NCBI RefSeq assembly: GCF_001949145.1
Contig: NW_019091569.1
Span: 70,397-134,396 of the forward strand
Direction of reading: 5' to 3'
From: Acanthaster planci
Taxonomy: Eukaryota > Echinodermata > Asteroidea > Valvatida > Acanthasteridae
DNA: 64,000 nt
Shown here: positions 10,170-20,853 of the stretch, piece after piece
Layout of the letters: the number at the start of each line of letters is the position of its first letter
Numbering within the stretch: the first letter of the stretch is position 1
Translations under genes and position numbers: made by a program
Notes under the pieces: generated by a model
Database searches by the model: none
Seen by the model: only the letters and a program-made list of their open reading frames with translations
What the model was told of the DNA's origin: nothing

Positions 10170-10831
10170 TAGGCAAGTTTTAGCATTTTTTTTAGAATAA
10201 TTTTATTTTCCGAAATTGATTTTTCCGTGGAAAGTTCATGAAATTCGTAATGATTTGTTTTTATTTGCAATCGCTGAATTAAAGGAATTGTTTTTTCGGT
10301 ATATTCAGTTCAACGTTGTTCGTTTTTTGTAGAATCTTTACGATTTAATAAACGAGTTTTATCAAAGTTACAGTAATTAGCTTTTTCGGGAGGATGAAAT
10401 TCGGTGTGATAAGAAGCTCCACAAACGGAACAAATTTGACGCTTTAAAACTCGACTATCACTTGTTTGGCGACTGCATGTAAAAAAAATCACAATGGTTT
10501 TGTCTTTTAATTTTAAACTTTTTCGCATTTGACGAAATTTTTGTTCCTGTTTAACCGTACGGGGAAAGCCATCGATAATAACAACTCCTTTCAAACATTT
10601 TAATTTGTGATAAAGCATTTCCGAAATGAGTTCGTCAGAAAGAAGACGGCCTTCTTTGAGAAAACGACTAATTTGTTCTCCCAGTTCGGTCATATCCTTA
10701 CTGTATTGACGAGCTAAATCGCCCGATGATAAAGTGAGATAACCATAATTTTGTTTTAATCAGTGAGCGTAAAAACCTTTTCCCGCACCGGGAGGACCAA
10801 TAAAAATGAGCGTTTTAATTAAATTTATCAT
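10169..10831 (-). CDS. adk: Adenylate kinase
   Basis: 220 residues. It interconverts ATP+AMP and 2 ADP. It has P-loop GPPGAGKG, GVVIIDGFPRT nucleoside-binding motif and a zinc-lid pattern CSVCGASYH ... YCNFD (three Cys plus Asp). The residues after the P-loop read FYAHW in place of the usual TQA, a deviation from most adenylate kinases. ATG at 10831 overlaps the secY end by 7 bases; the stop overlaps the map start by one. Confidence 0.94.
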
Positions 10832-12192
10832 AAAAAAATATCCTTCTTAGCTTCCTGAAACTTTAAATAGTTAGTTTGAACTTTTAAGTCATTTACCTGC
10901 ACAACTATATTTGCTCCGATCATAATCAAAATTAACAAACTCGTTCCGCTAATCGCAAAGGAAGCGGGAATATCACTAAAAAGTAATTTCGACAAGACTA
11001 AAGAAAACACGGCGAGAAAAGTGAGAAAAAGACCGCCAAAAAAAGACAAACGATTAACAATGTTCGCGACATATTTAGATGTTTTTTCTCCACTGGGAAT
11101 GGCCGCAATGTATGTGCCTGACTGTTGAAAGTTTTTCGATAAACGATCCGCATTAACACTAATTTGTGCATAAATTAAAGTAAAGAAAAAAACCAATCCG
11201 CCATAAATAGCAATTCCGGGTCATGTACTGAGTTGTAAGGAATTTTCCGAAAAAGCGACATATGCGGATTCGGGATTATTAATTTTCACAATCGTTCCAA
11301 TGGCCCCGAGAAAAGAAATAATCGTGGAAGCAAAAATTACCGGAATCACTCCCGAGGGATTTAATTTAATTGGTAAATAACTTTTTTCTTGTTTTGATAA
11401 TCTCAATCCGCTGCCGGTGTGTTGAATGGGTAAATGCCGTTCAATGTTTTGTAAATATAAAATAAAAAAGAACACCATCAAAGTTGCCCCGATGTAAAGA
11501 CTAAATCGAAAAATATTATAAACCAGATAAGCATTTAATTGAGCGGTAATTTGACTGCTAAATAAATTTGTAACGGCCGTTTCGATTTGTTGCGGAATGG
11601 TGGCTAAAATTCCCGCAAAAATAATGACTGATGTTCCCTGTCCAATTCCTTTTTGAGAAATTAAATCCGCTAACAATAGAGTAATCATGGTTCCGGCAAC
11701 TAATAAAATTGGAACCAGAAAAAATTTATATAATTCCGAGGAAAAGGGTGCACTTTGAATTGTAATCGCCTGTGTTTGAGAAAGCGCCAAAACACTGCCG
11801 ATGGCTTGCAAATAACCAATGGGTAAAATCAGTATTTTGGTCAAAGTATTTAATTTATTTTGACCGGTTCGGCCCTGACGAGCTCAACGCCCTAAAATAG
11901 GAACTAACCCGGTGGAAAGTAATTGTACGATAATGGATGCGGTAATAAACGGAGAAATACCGATCGCAAAAAGAGAAAAACGTTGTAAAATTCCGCCGCC
12001 TAAAGTAGATAACAGAGAAAAAAAATCATTTTGACCGGTACTGGTTTCATTTAATTGAATTCCAGGAAGAGTAATTAAAGCACCCAAACGAAATAATAAA
12101 ATAAAAAAAAATGTATATCCAAGACGAATAAAAATTTCTCGATAATTCTGAAAAAATTGAAATAAACGAAATTTACTAACTTTTTTAAACAT
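10825..12192 (-). CDS. secY: Preprotein translocase subunit SecY
   Basis: 455 residues with about ten membrane helices. The plug region and the SecY signature (GISPFITASIIVQLLS; LLADLISQKGIGQGTS; LKLNPSGVIPVIFAS-like KLNPSGVIPVIFAS) are clear. SecY is the protein-conducting channel of the plasma membrane. It ends IFLW followed by TAA, with the terminal Trp from TGA, and overlaps adk by 7 bases. It starts directly after the rplO stop. Confidence 0.96.
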
Positions 12193-12651
12193 TTAAATAG
12201 GTTTAAATTCTCCTTTCGCATGAAGAAGACTTTGTAATGCACGATGAGAAATTGAATGAGCATAAATAATTAATGGTCGATCTAATTCAATCGCTCCTAA
12301 AATTTTAATCGGTAATTTAAAATGAGAAATTAAACCGTGTTCAGTTAAAATTTGCGGAGTAATTTCGGTTTCCTTTAGCGAGAGCAAGGATTTCAAATTC
12401 ACGACGGTAAACTTTTGTCGAAAAGGTCTCTTAAATCCGCGAAGTTTGGGAATTCGACGGTAAAAAGGCATTTGTCCGCCTTCAAAGGCGGCACTAATTT
12501 TATGGCCTTTTCGAGCTCGTTGCCCTTTATGTCCGCGAGAAGATGTTTTACCATGACCGGAGCCCGTTCCGCGACCCAATCTTTTAATTGATTTTGTTTT
12601 AATTTTAGATAAATTATGTAATTTAATTTCGTTTTTCAATTGTGCTTTCAT
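12193..12651 (-). CDS. rplO: 50S ribosomal protein L15
   Basis: 152 residues. The glycine-rich N-terminal arm [20 protein letters not shown] and the [18 protein letters not shown] segment are the L15 hallmarks. It overlaps the end of rpsE by 29 bases. No rpmD (L30) lies between rpsE and rplO, as is normal for mollicutes. Confidence 0.97.
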   Translation of the reverse strand: MKAQLKNEIKLHNLSKIKTKSIKRLGRGTGSGHGKTSSRGHKGQRARKGHKISAAFEGGQMPFYRRIPKLRGFKRPFRQKFTVVNLKSLLSLKETEITPQILTEHGLISHFKLPIKILGAIELDRPLIIYAHSISHRALQSLLHAKGEFKPI

Positions 12652-13465
12652 GATGTCCTCTTAATTCTGATATTTGTTTAGCGGTTTTTAAATTTTTTAA
12701 ACATTTAATTGTTGCTTGAACAACATTCATTTTATTATTTGAACCAAGTAATTTGCCACGAATATTCTTAATTCCCAATAATTCAATTACCGAACGAGCT
12801 GCCCCGCCCACAATGACTCCGGAACCAAGACTGGCCGGTTTTAATAATACGATGGAACTACAAAATTTTTCTTTAATTTCGTGCGGAATGGTATCGCGCA
12901 CAATCGGTACGGAAAACAAATTTTTCTCCGCATAGGCAAAGGCCTTCATACGCGCGGTATTCACTTCATTCGCTTTACCAAATCCGACCCCCACTTTTCC
13001 TTTTTGATCGCCGGCTAAAGCCACGGCAAAAAATCGAAAACGACGTCCTCCTTTAGTAACTTTGGTTACTCTTTTCACTTCAATTAATTTAAATTTATAT
13101 TCACTTTTTTTACGTTTACGCGAAAAACCACTTTTTCTTCAAAGAATTTTTCTTTTCATTTTTTCTTTACGGCTTTTCTCTTGTTCTTCTTGTAAAGCCT
13201 CTTTAATATTCAAATCTTTTTCGTGTTTTTTTGTTGCCATTACGGATGAGGAAACGGTTTTATGATCAACCAAATGTGTTTTCTCTTTCTTTAAATTTGT
13301 TTCTTTATTTTTTGTTGAATTTTCGCTCATTGATGTTGATTTTTCTTGAGATTTATTTTTTGTGGAAATTGCCGAACCATGACCTTGAGACTTTTTTTCT
13401 TTTAAACTCGAATTCTTTTTGGAACTGTTATTCATTACGGATAAATTCTTTTTTTCTTCACTCAT
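12623..13465 (-). CDS. rpsE: 30S ribosomal protein S5 with long N-terminal extension
   Basis: 280 residues from ATG at 13465, which overlaps the rplR stop by one base. The conserved S5 core begins near residue 125 ([20 protein letters not shown]) and includes [10 protein letters not shown]. The first 120 or so residues are Ser, Lys, Glu, Asn-rich with no hydrophobic core, predicted disordered. Extensions of S5 occur in several mycoplasmas. S5 lines the mRNA entry channel. A shorter start near 13078 would be a GTG without a clear ribosome site, so the long form is favoured. Confidence 0.92.
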
Positions 13466-13821
13466 TAAAATTTAATTCCTTCTTCCCGAATTGCATCGGC
13501 AAACTTTTTAATTTTTCCGTGAAACAAAAATCCTCCTCGATCAAAAACGACCGTTTCGATTTTTTTTGATTTCGCTAATTTACCCAAGTTTTTCCCTACT
13601 AAAGCGCATGTGTTTTGATTATTTATGGGTTTATTCGGTAAATTTAAGTTGGAAAAAGCAATTAATGTGTGATTTTGATCGTCATTTATAATTTGAGCAT
13701 AAAAATTACGATTGGAAACAAAGACCGAAAGACGAGGACGAGTCGCGGTTCCGTAAATTTTTTTACGTAAACGAAGATGGCGTTTTTTTCGAGCAATTTT
13801 ACGATTTTTATAATTAAGCAT
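13465..13821 (-). CDS. rplR: 50S ribosomal protein L18
   Basis: 118 residues. It contains RPRLSVFVSNRNFYAQIIND and VVFDRGGFLFHGKIK, the L18 patterns; L18 binds 5S rRNA. It is joined to rplF upstream and rpsE downstream by one-base overlaps. Confidence 0.96.
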   Translation of the reverse strand: MLNYKNRKIARKKRHLRLRKKIYGTATRPRLSVFVSNRNFYAQIINDDQNHTLIAFSNLNLPNKPINNQNTCALVGKNLGKLAKSKKIETVVFDRGGFLFHGKIKKFADAIREEGIKF

Positions 13822-14375
13822 TATTTAGTTCCGGAAGCGGTTTTTCCGACCTTTCGTCGAACAATTTCATCCTCATAACGAATGCCTTTGCCTTTATAGG
13901 GTTCGGTTTTTTTATATTTACGAATTTGACTGGCGACTAATCCAACTTTTTCCTTATCAATTCCAGAAATCGTTAAAATAGTATTATTTTTGATTTCTAC
14001 CTGAATCCCATCGGGTAAATGAAAATAAATAGGATGAGAAAATCCGAGATTTAGTTGTAAAATATTTGCCTTTAAACTGCACTTATAACCCAACCCGGAA
14101 ATAATTAATTTTTTTCGAAATCCTTTGGTCACGCCTTCAATTCAATTCTCCAGAAGAGAATTTGTTGTGCCCAATAAAGGATAATACTTACGGGCCGTTT
14201 TAGAAGGAAAAATGGTTTTAATTTCTTGGCCCGATATTGAAATTTGAATAATTCCCGGAAGAGTTTTTTGTAAAGAACCCAGCGGACCTTGAACTTCAAT
14301 TTTTTGACTATCAGCCGAAACATTTAAATGAACTTTTTCGGGAATGAGCAAAATGCGTTTACCTATTCGTGACAT
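13821..14375 (-). CDS. rplF: 50S ribosomal protein L6
   Basis: 184 residues, read through a TGA Trp in NSLLENW. It begins MSRIGKRILLIP and its C-terminal domain carries the L6 signature PYKGKGIRYEDEIVRRKVGK. L6 supports the factor-binding site. One-base overlap with rplR. Confidence 0.96.
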
Positions 14376-14384
14376 AATAATTTA

Positions 14385-14789
14385 TCAAATATGAAGCAAA
14401 ACCTCTCCGCCGACTCCAAGTTTTCGAGCTTGTCGATCTGTCATTAAACCTTGCGAAGTGGAAACAATTGCGATTCCCATTCCATTGTAAACATAGGGCA
14501 AAGAATTTTTTTTCACATATCTTTTAATACCCGGTTTTGAAATTCGAATCACTTTTTGAATCACCGGTTTTTTATTTGTATATTTTAAATCAATAATAAT
14601 CTCTGTTTGAACTTTTTTTGAATTCGGTGTATTTTTTTTAAAATTCTGAATAAAATGTTCTTGTTTTAATATTTCCAATAAACGCATTTTCAACTGAGAA
14701 AAAGGTACTCGGCATTGGGAATGCCCCACCATACAAGCATTTCGAATACGAGTAATTAAATCTCCAATTTGATCTGAAACAATTGCCAT
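14385..14789 (-). CDS. rpsH: 30S ribosomal protein S8
   Basis: 134 residues. QIGDLITRIRNACMVGH at the N-terminus and the C-terminal GMGIAIVSTSQGLMTDRQAR signature identify S8, which binds helix 21 of 16S rRNA. It starts 4 bases after rpsN ends. Confidence 0.97.
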   Translation of the reverse strand: MAIVSDQIGDLITRIRNACMVGHSQCRVPFSQLKMRLLEILKQEHFIQNFKKNTPNSKKVQTEIIIDLKYTNKKPVIQKVIRISKPGIKRYVKKNSLPYVYNGMGIAIVSTSQGLMTDRQARKLGVGGEVLLHI

Positions 14790-14793
14790 AACT

Positions 14794-14979
14794 TTATCAA
14801 GATGCCTTCTTTATTCCCGGAATTAAGCCGCGATGAGCAAATTCACGAAAGCAAATTCGACATAGCATAAATTTGCGAATAATACTTCGTTGACGCCCAC
14901 ACGCTCAACATCGATTGTAGACTCGACTGGAAAATCGAGTGTATTTTTTTTGTTTTGCGATTAGTGATGTTCGAGCCAT
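14794..14979 (-). CDS. rpsN: 30S ribosomal protein S14, zinc-binding short form
   Basis: 61 residues starting [19 protein letters not shown], with CWACG and [16 protein letters not shown] giving four cysteines of a zinc ribbon. The protein contains TGA-encoded Trp residues, one of them the last residue before TAA. It lies between rplE and rpsH, the standard spc order. Confidence 0.96.
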
Positions 14980-14982
14980 AAT

Positions 14983-15528
14983 TTATTTTTGAATTGGAAA
15001 ACCTAACTTTCTCAATAATAATAAGGATTCCTCTGTATTTTTATTTTGAATCACAAAAGTTAAGTTCATGCCTTTGTTTATTTTTATTTTGTCATAATCA
15101 ATCTCCGGAAAAATAATTTCTTCTCTAAGTCCAATATTGTAGTTTCCGTGCTGATCAAAAGAAGTTTTACTCAAACCACGAAAATCCCGAATACGAGGAA
15201 AGATAACATGAATTAAACGATGAATAAAATCATACATTCGTTCTTTGCGTAAAGTTACTTTAACGCCAATGGCCATTCCTTCGCGTAATTTAAATCCCGC
15301 AATTGATTTTTTGGCTTTTGTAACGGTGGGTTTTTGTCCAGTAATTAAATAAAGCTCGTTTATGGCATCCTGCAAATGCTTTTTCTCTTGAATCGCTTTT
15401 TTCACGCTCATACTAATTACTAGTTTTTGCAGATGAGGAACGGCGAATTCAGAAGAATATGAATGTTCTTTTTGCAAAGCAGGACGAAGTTTTTTTCGAA
15501 ATACTTGATAAAAACTTTTATTATTCAT
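14983..15528 (-). CDS. rplE: 50S ribosomal protein L5
   Basis: 181 residues. KPTVTKAKKSIAGFKLREG and DFRGLSKTSFDQHGNYNIGL are the L5 signatures; L5 binds 5S rRNA and the P-site tRNA. The start overlaps the rplX stop by one base. Confidence 0.97.
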   Translation of the reverse strand: MNNKSFYQVFRKKLRPALQKEHSYSSEFAVPHLQKLVISMSVKKAIQEKKHLQDAINELYLITGQKPTVTKAKKSIAGFKLREGMAIGVKVTLRKERMYDFIHRLIHVIFPRIRDFRGLSKTSFDQHGNYNIGLREEIIFPEIDYDKIKINKGMNLTFVIQNKNTEESLLLLRKLGFPIQK

Positions 15529-15839
15529 TATGTTTTAAAACCTTTTCCACTCTTTTTGGCAAATCTCACTTTTTTTTCATTTTCGTATCGATATCCGATA
15601 CGCGTGAGTTTGTCTTTTGCTTTTAAATCAAAAACTTGCACATTTGATGCCGGAAGAGGTTTGTTTATTTCAACAATTTTGCCGCTTTCTTCACCTTGTT
15701 TCGGTTTTTGATGTTTTTTAATTTTAATTTCTTCTAACATAACACGATTTTTTTTTTGATTAATTTCCGCCACAATTCCACGAATTCCTTTGTGTTGACC
15801 GGCAATTACGAGCACTTTATCTCCTTTTTTAATTCTCAT
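15528..15839 (-). CDS. rplX: 50S ribosomal protein L24
   Basis: 103 residues from MRIKKGDKVLVIAGQHKG, which carries the KOW motif. An upstream ATG-like start would overlap rplN by nearly 40 bases and lacks family similarity, so 15839 is chosen. L24 initiates large-subunit assembly. It follows rplN by 4 bases. Confidence 0.95.
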   Translation of the reverse strand: MRIKKGDKVLVIAGQHKGIRGIVAEINQKKNRVMLEEIKIKKHQKPKQGEESGKIVEINKPLPASNVQVFDLKAKDKLTRIGYRYENEKKVRFAKKSGKGFKT

Positions 15840-15843
15840 AATT

Positions 15844-16209
15844 TTAAAAAACTTCCGCAACCAAAGAAACAATTTTGTCAAACTTTCTTTTCTTTAATTC
15901 TTGACTTACGGGCCCAAAAATTCTAGTTCCGCGTGGATTTCGATTATTGGCGATTAAAACGGCGGCATTTTCATTGAAAGTGATAATACTGCCATCGGTC
16001 CGTTTGATGGGGGCTTTTGTGCGAACAACAACCGCTTTTACAACATCTCCTTTTTTAACTGTTCCCGAAGGGGTTGCTACTTTAACGGTAGCCACAATGA
16101 TATCACCCACGGAAGCAAATGATTTTCGCGAATTTAAATTGCGAATCATTAAAATTATTTTCGCTCCTGTGTTGTCAGCAACTTTAAGTCTTGTTTCTTG
16201 TTGTACCAT
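15844..16209 (-). CDS. rplN: 50S ribosomal protein L14
   Basis: 121 residues beginning [17 protein letters not shown], with the [12 protein letters not shown] central motif and [12 protein letters not shown] near the end. L14 forms intersubunit bridge B8. It overlaps the rpsQ end by 26 bases. Confidence 0.97.
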   Translation of the reverse strand: MVQQETRLKVADNTGAKIILMIRNLNSRKSFASVGDIIVATVKVATPSGTVKKGDVVKAVVVRTKAPIKRTDGSIITFNENAAVLIANNRNPRGTRIFGPVSQELKKRKFDKIVSLVAEVF

Positions 16210-16516
16210 TTTCTTTTTGTTGATTTGTTACGGAAAAAGAATGAAGAATTTTAAAAAGACGAAAACGCTTACGAGCACTCAATTTTCGCCCGGCGATAAT
16301 TGACACTCGATCATTTATTTTAGCCTTATTGTGCGGATCATTCACTAAATATTTTTTGAAACTGGAAATGACTTTGTGATATGTAGGATGTTGATATTTT
16401 CGAACTACTTTTACCGTAATGGTTTTTTCCAATTTATCCTGAATAACATTCCCAACTAAAATTTGAGGTTGTTTACGATTATTTGTAATCAAATTTGACT
16501 CCTGAATTTTTCTCAT
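16184..16516 (-). CDS. rpsQ: 30S ribosomal protein S17
   Basis: 110 residues. The OB-fold core runs from [18 protein letters not shown] to the [15 protein letters not shown] segment; the tail beyond HSFSV is longer than usual. In almost all bacteria rpsQ directly follows rpmC, but here lysS and an ABC ATPase gene (16561-19073) lie between them. Confidence 0.95.
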   Translation of the reverse strand: MRKIQESNLITNNRKQPQILVGNVIQDKLEKTITVKVVRKYQHPTYHKVISSFKKYLVNDPHNKAKINDRVSIIAGRKLSARKRFRLFKILHSFSVTNQQKENGTTRNKT

Positions 16517-16560
16517 ATTTTCAGTATTTTAGCATAAAAGATGAGCAAAAAAGCAAAAAA

Positions 16561-18045
16561 TTAACTCGTTGGCTTTAAAGTTGGAAAAAAGATAACATCT
16601 TTAATTGAGGATGAATTTGTAAAAAACATAATTAAACGATCAATTCCGATTCCCAGTCCTCCGGTAGGCGGCATTCCATAACTCAAAGCTTCAATAAAGT
16701 CAGGATCCATTTCATTTGCTTCTTCATTTCCCAACTTGTGTTCTTTTAATTGTTGTAGTAGTCGCTTTTCTTGCTCAAATGGGTCATTTAATTCCGAAAA
16801 AGCATTGGCATACTCTTGACCGTTAATGATTAATTCAAATCTTTCGGTAAAATTCGGATTATGCAAACAAGATTTAGCAAAGGGAGAAATCGAACGAGGA
16901 TATTCATACACAAAAATTGGTTGAATAAGTTTGGGTTGAACAAATTTCTCGAAAAAGATATTTAAAACATGTCCGATTGTGTTTTCGTGTTTCATTAATT
17001 GAACGCCGTGGTTTTGGGCAATTTTTTGCGCGAGACTAAAATCTTTCAGCGAAACAAAATCAATATTGGTTATTTCTTTAACTAAATCAATCATTTTCGC
17101 ACGACGAAAAGGAGTATTTAGATGAAATTTTTGATTTTTAAAAATGAAAGTTTGAGTTTGAAAAACTTTTTTCGCAATGTGTAAAATCAATGATTCAGTC
17201 AAATTCATCATCGTTTCCATATTTCCATAGGCTTGATAAACTTCTAAAATGGTAAATTCGGGATTATGTTGATATGATATTCCTTCATTTCGAAAAACTC
17301 TTCCCAGCTCATAAACTTGAGCGATACCGCCAACAATGAGGCGTTTCAAATATAATTCGGGAGCCACTCGTAAATAAAGCGGAATTTTTAAAGCTAAATG
17401 TTGAGTCTTAAAAGGTTTCGCCGCTGCTCCGGAAAGAACGGAATGCAAAATTGGAGTCGTTACTTCTAAATAGTTGTGTTGATCTAAAAAATGACGAATC
17501 GTAGAAATAATTTGAGTTCGAAGAGCAAAAGTTTTTTTTACTTCTGGATTAATAATTAAATCTAAATATCTTTTACGATAACGCAACTCGATATCTTTAA
17601 CTCCTTGAAATTTATTAGGTAAAGGCAATAAGCTTTTCGCTAACAAAACCGCCTGATTCAGATGCAAAGAAAGTTCTCTCGTTTTGCTCAAAATTAATTT
17701 GCTTTTTTGAACACCCACAATGTCACCACGATCTCAATTTTGAATTTGTTGGCGAAGCTTTGCGGGAGTATTTTGATCAACGATTAATTGAATTTCTCCG
17801 GTAGAATCGGTTAATCGAAAAAATTGAATTTTACCTAAATCACGCTTAATGATGAGCCGTCCGGCAACAGAAAAAGAAGAAGAAAGAGATTTTAATTGAG
17901 TTTCGGTTTTACTTTTGACAAGAGTTTGAATTTCTTGAACCGTAGTTTGAGGTTCAAAAGATTGATACAAATAACTCTTTTGAGTTAATCATATTTTTTT
18001 GAGTTTTTCCAAACGAACTTTTTTTTCGGACAAATTTGACTTCAT
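16561..18045 (-). CDS. lysS: Lysyl-tRNA synthetase, class II
   Basis: 494 residues, the usual length. The N-terminal OB domain binds the anticodon. Class II motif 2 is VYELGRVFRNEGISYQHNPEF and motif 3 is GGLGIGIDRLIMFFTN; residues 150-170 (ELRYRKRYLDLI) match motif 1 surroundings. The start ATG at 18045 overlaps the stop of the upstream ABC gene by one base. Its position inside the ribosomal gene cluster between rpmC and rpsQ is unusual. Confidence 0.97.
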
Positions 18046-19073
18046 TATGATTTATTTGAAGAATTAGTTAAATTTGCTTTCTGTCTAATATTAGAAATAA
18101 CTCCATCCCGAAGTTGAATTACGGTACTTGCATATTTTACAAAACTTTCTTCATGTGTAACCATCACAATGGTCGTTTTGTATTTTTTATTAATCATTTG
18201 TAGGGTGGAAATAACTTTATTGGACATGGCTGAATCAAGAGCTCCGGTCGGTTCGTCGCAAAACAAAATACGAGGATTTTTCGCTAAAGCTCGCGCGAGC
18301 GCAAAACGTTGTTGTTGGCCACCCGATAATTGATGGGGAAACGAATCCGCAAGGTCGGAAATTTCCAACATATCCATTAATTTACCCAATGAAATCGCTT
18401 CTCGATTTTTAGGTAATAAATTCGCTCCTAATTCAATATTTTCTTTTACGGTAATATTTTCTAATAAATTATATTGTTGAAAAATTAAACCTATATTTTC
18501 TCGACGAAAAAGAGTTAAATCAGTGCTGTTAAGAAGGGCTAAGTTTTGTCCGTTCACAAATACATCGCCATTATCCGCTGCATCTAAGCCCGCAATAATG
18601 TTTAACAAGGTGGTTTTACCGGAGCCGGATGGACCCAGCACACAAACAAAATCATTTTGTTTAATTTTTAAACTAACATTATGAAAAACTTTATTTACTT
18701 TTCTTTCGGTTAAATAATATTTTGAAGCATGATTTAATTCAACGGCATATTTAGTTGGATTGGGAACCAAATCAGCAACGGAAACTTTCGCTTTTTTCTG
18801 ACTAATTAATTTGGAATACTGAGAAATTAATTTTTTGTATTTATGGCGATTATCCAAATATTCATCATAACTATAAATTTCTTTTTCATAATAACTCGGC
18901 TTTTTTAATAAAATTACTTGATTTTTATCTGATTTTTGAGAAGTCTTTCGGTAACGAATAAAGAAACCGGAAACTCGAGACCAAAAAGATTTTTTGGAAA
19001 CAGAAGCGGAATTTTCTGTGTTTTTGAGTCTTGTTTTTTCGATAACTGTCTTTTTTTCTTTTTTGATACTCAT
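18045..19073 (-). CDS. ABC transporter ATP-binding protein, LolD/MacB-like
   Basis: 342 residues. The first 110 or so are basic and Ser/Lys/Tyr-rich; then comes a LolD/MacB-type ATPase with Walker A GPSGSGKTT, Q-loop LIFQQYNLLENITV, signature LSGGQQQR, Walker B ILFCDEPTGALD and H-loop VMVTHEE. Such ATPases normally pair with an FtsX/MacB-fold permease. None is encoded nearby: the gene lies between rpmC and lysS in the ribosomal cluster, 17 bases after rpmC. The substrate is unknown. Its partner must be elsewhere, or it acts without one. Confidence 0.9.
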   Translation of the reverse strand: MSIKKEKKTVIEKTRLKNTENSASVSKKSFWSRVSGFFIRYRKTSQKSDKNQVILLKKPSYYEKEIYSYDEYLDNRHKYKKLISQYSKLISQKKAKVSVADLVPNPTKYAVELNHASKYYLTERKVNKVFHNVSLKIKQNDFVCVLGPSGSGKTTLLNIIAGLDAADNGDVFVNGQNLALLNSTDLTLFRRENIGLIFQQYNLLENITVKENIELGANLLPKNREAISLGKLMDMLEISDLADSFPHQLSGGQQQRFALARALAKNPRILFCDEPTGALDSAMSNKVISTLQMINKKYKTTIVMVTHEESFVKYASTVIQLRDGVISNIRQKANLTNSSNKS

Positions 19074-19090
19074 GTTTCTTTAATAATATA

Positions 19091-19342
19091 TTATTTTTTT
19101 GACGAAACTATAGTTTTTTGGGAGTTTTTTTTCTTTTTCTCGTCTAATTGAGTTTTTTTCTTTTTTTTCATTTCTCCAAGAATGGTTAAAATTCTCGCAA
19201 TATCACGACGAAGAAGCGGAACTTGACTAAATTTATTACTCTTACCACTATAAATTTGAAAACGAAGAACAAATAACTGCCCGCGTAATTCTTGTAATTT
19301 CTTGTTGAGTTCAACGAAAGAAAGAGCACGTAGTTGATTCAT
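19091..19342 (-). CDS. rpmC: 50S ribosomal protein L29
   Basis: 83 residues from ATG at 19342, which overlaps the rplP stop as TAATG; an ATG six bases upstream is also possible. NQLRALSFVELNKKLQELRG and the second helix ending RRDIARILTIL match L29. The last 25 residues form a Lys-rich tail (EKKKKNSQK) longer than the standard protein. L29 sits at the peptide exit. Confidence 0.93.
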   Translation of the reverse strand: MNQLRALSFVELNKKLQELRGQLFVLRFQIYSGKSNKFSQVPLLRRDIARILTILGEMKKKKKTQLDEKKKKNSQKTIVSSKK

Positions 19343-19767
19343 TAACATGTTTTAAGTTCCTCTCCGCGTTTCACGAATTTTCAACGTAACGGTAATTTAT
19401 TTCCTGCGGAACGAATCGCGGCTTTTGATTGTTCTAAGGATAATCCGGAAATTTCAAAAATAATAGTTCCTTTTCGAACAACCGCTACTCATTTATCTAC
19501 ATTTCCTTTTCCCGATCCCATTCGTACTTGAATGGGCTTGCTTGTTCGTGCGAGTTGTGGAAAAACTCGAATTCACAGTTTTCCGTATTTTTTTGTGTAT
19601 TTCATAAGCGCAATTCGTGCCGACTCAATTTGATTATTAGTAATTCAATTGCCTTCTTTTGCCATCAATCCATATTCACCAAAGGCAATCGTTTTTGCTC
19701 CTTTGGTTTTGCCTTCATATTTAATTCGATGGGGTTTTTTTCAAAGTGTTTTACTCGGTAATAACAT
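19342..19767 (-). CDS. rplP: 50S ribosomal protein L16
   Basis: 141 residues read through four TGA tryptophans. Landmarks: KPHRIKYEGKTKGAKTIAFG, GKLWIRVFPQL and VRMGSGKGNVDKWVAVV. L16 shapes the A-site and peptidyl transferase region. It starts 3 bases after the rpsC stop and ends with TAATG shared with rpmC. Confidence 0.97.
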
Positions 19768-19770
19768 AGT

Positions 19771-20415
19771 TTATAATCATCCTTTTTTTTCTCCTTTGTA
19801 AATTCAAACTTTTACTCCAATTTGTCCGTAAGTAGTTTTAGATACGGCGAATCCATAATCTAAGTGAGCATGCAATGTTGAAAGAGGTAGTTTTCCATAA
19901 GTTAAAATTGAATCACGGGCAATGTCTGCACCGCGTAGACGACCACCTAAAATAATTTTAATTCCTTTCACTCCGAGACGTTGAGCATTTTTCAGAGCTT
20001 CTTGTTGCACCGTTCGATAATTTTCCCGATTGGAAATTTTGTAGGCGATTTCATCGGCTAAAATTTGAGCATTTAAGCCCGGATTTCGCTCTTCAATAGC
20101 ATCAATTTTAATTTTATATTCACGATTTTTCACGGTTTTTTTAATTAATTTGACTCATTTCTCAATATTTTTACCTTGTTGCCCGAGAATAACTCCGATA
20201 CGAGATGAATAAATGAGAATATCAATCAAATTTTTTTGTCGTTTAATTTCAATTCGAGCAATTCCAGCATTTGCTAATTTGCGAAGTAAAATTTGACGAA
20301 TGCAATGATCTTCATGCATCAGTTTGGGAAAGTCACTTTTTCGTGTGACTCATTGAGAACGTCAATTTTCATTCACTCCGACTCTTAAACCTGTTGGTAT
20401 TATTTTTTGTCCCAT
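19771..20415 (-). CDS. rpsC: 30S ribosomal protein S3
   Basis: 214 residues starting MGQKIIPTGLRVGVNENWRS. The KH domain has VILGQQGKNIEKWVKLI and the C-terminal domain has GVKGIKIILGGRLRGADIAR. The end (GVKVWIYKGEKKGWL) is read through TGA codons. S3 forms the mRNA entry with S4 and S5. Confidence 0.97.
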
Positions 20416-20418
20416 AAT

Positions 20419-20853
20419 CTATTCCTTTTTTGCTGTTTTTCGAATATTTGATTTCAATGATGAGGAAACAGAAACTTTTTTCTTCTCCAATTTATTTGAA
20501 GTTACGGCCAGAACTAATTTCAAATGAGAAGCCCGTTTTCAAACCGGAGCTGTTGATCCCTTGGCACGAGGACGAAAACGTTTTAATTTACGCCCTTCAT
20601 TGACATAAATTTCTTTTATGTATAAATCATTAAAATTATATCCATAATTATTTGTCGCATTGGCGACACCGGAATTTAATAACTGTAAAACTATTGGGGC
20701 TGAGCGTTTGGGTAAATTGCTCAAAACACTCAAAGCATCGGCAATATTTAATTTACGAATAACGTTGACTACCAAACGTACCTTACGTGGTGTAATGGGT
20801 AAGTTAGTAATTGAAGCATGTATTAATTTTGTTTTATCGTTTTTTTCCACCAT
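20419..20853 (-). CDS. rplV: 50S ribosomal protein L22
   Basis: 144 residues. The start at 20853 ([12 protein letters not shown]) overlaps rpsS by 20 bases; the core contains [17 protein letters not shown] and the exit-tunnel loop end [17 protein letters not shown]. The basic, Ser-rich C-terminal tail past the loop is an extension of about 30 residues. Confidence 0.95.
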
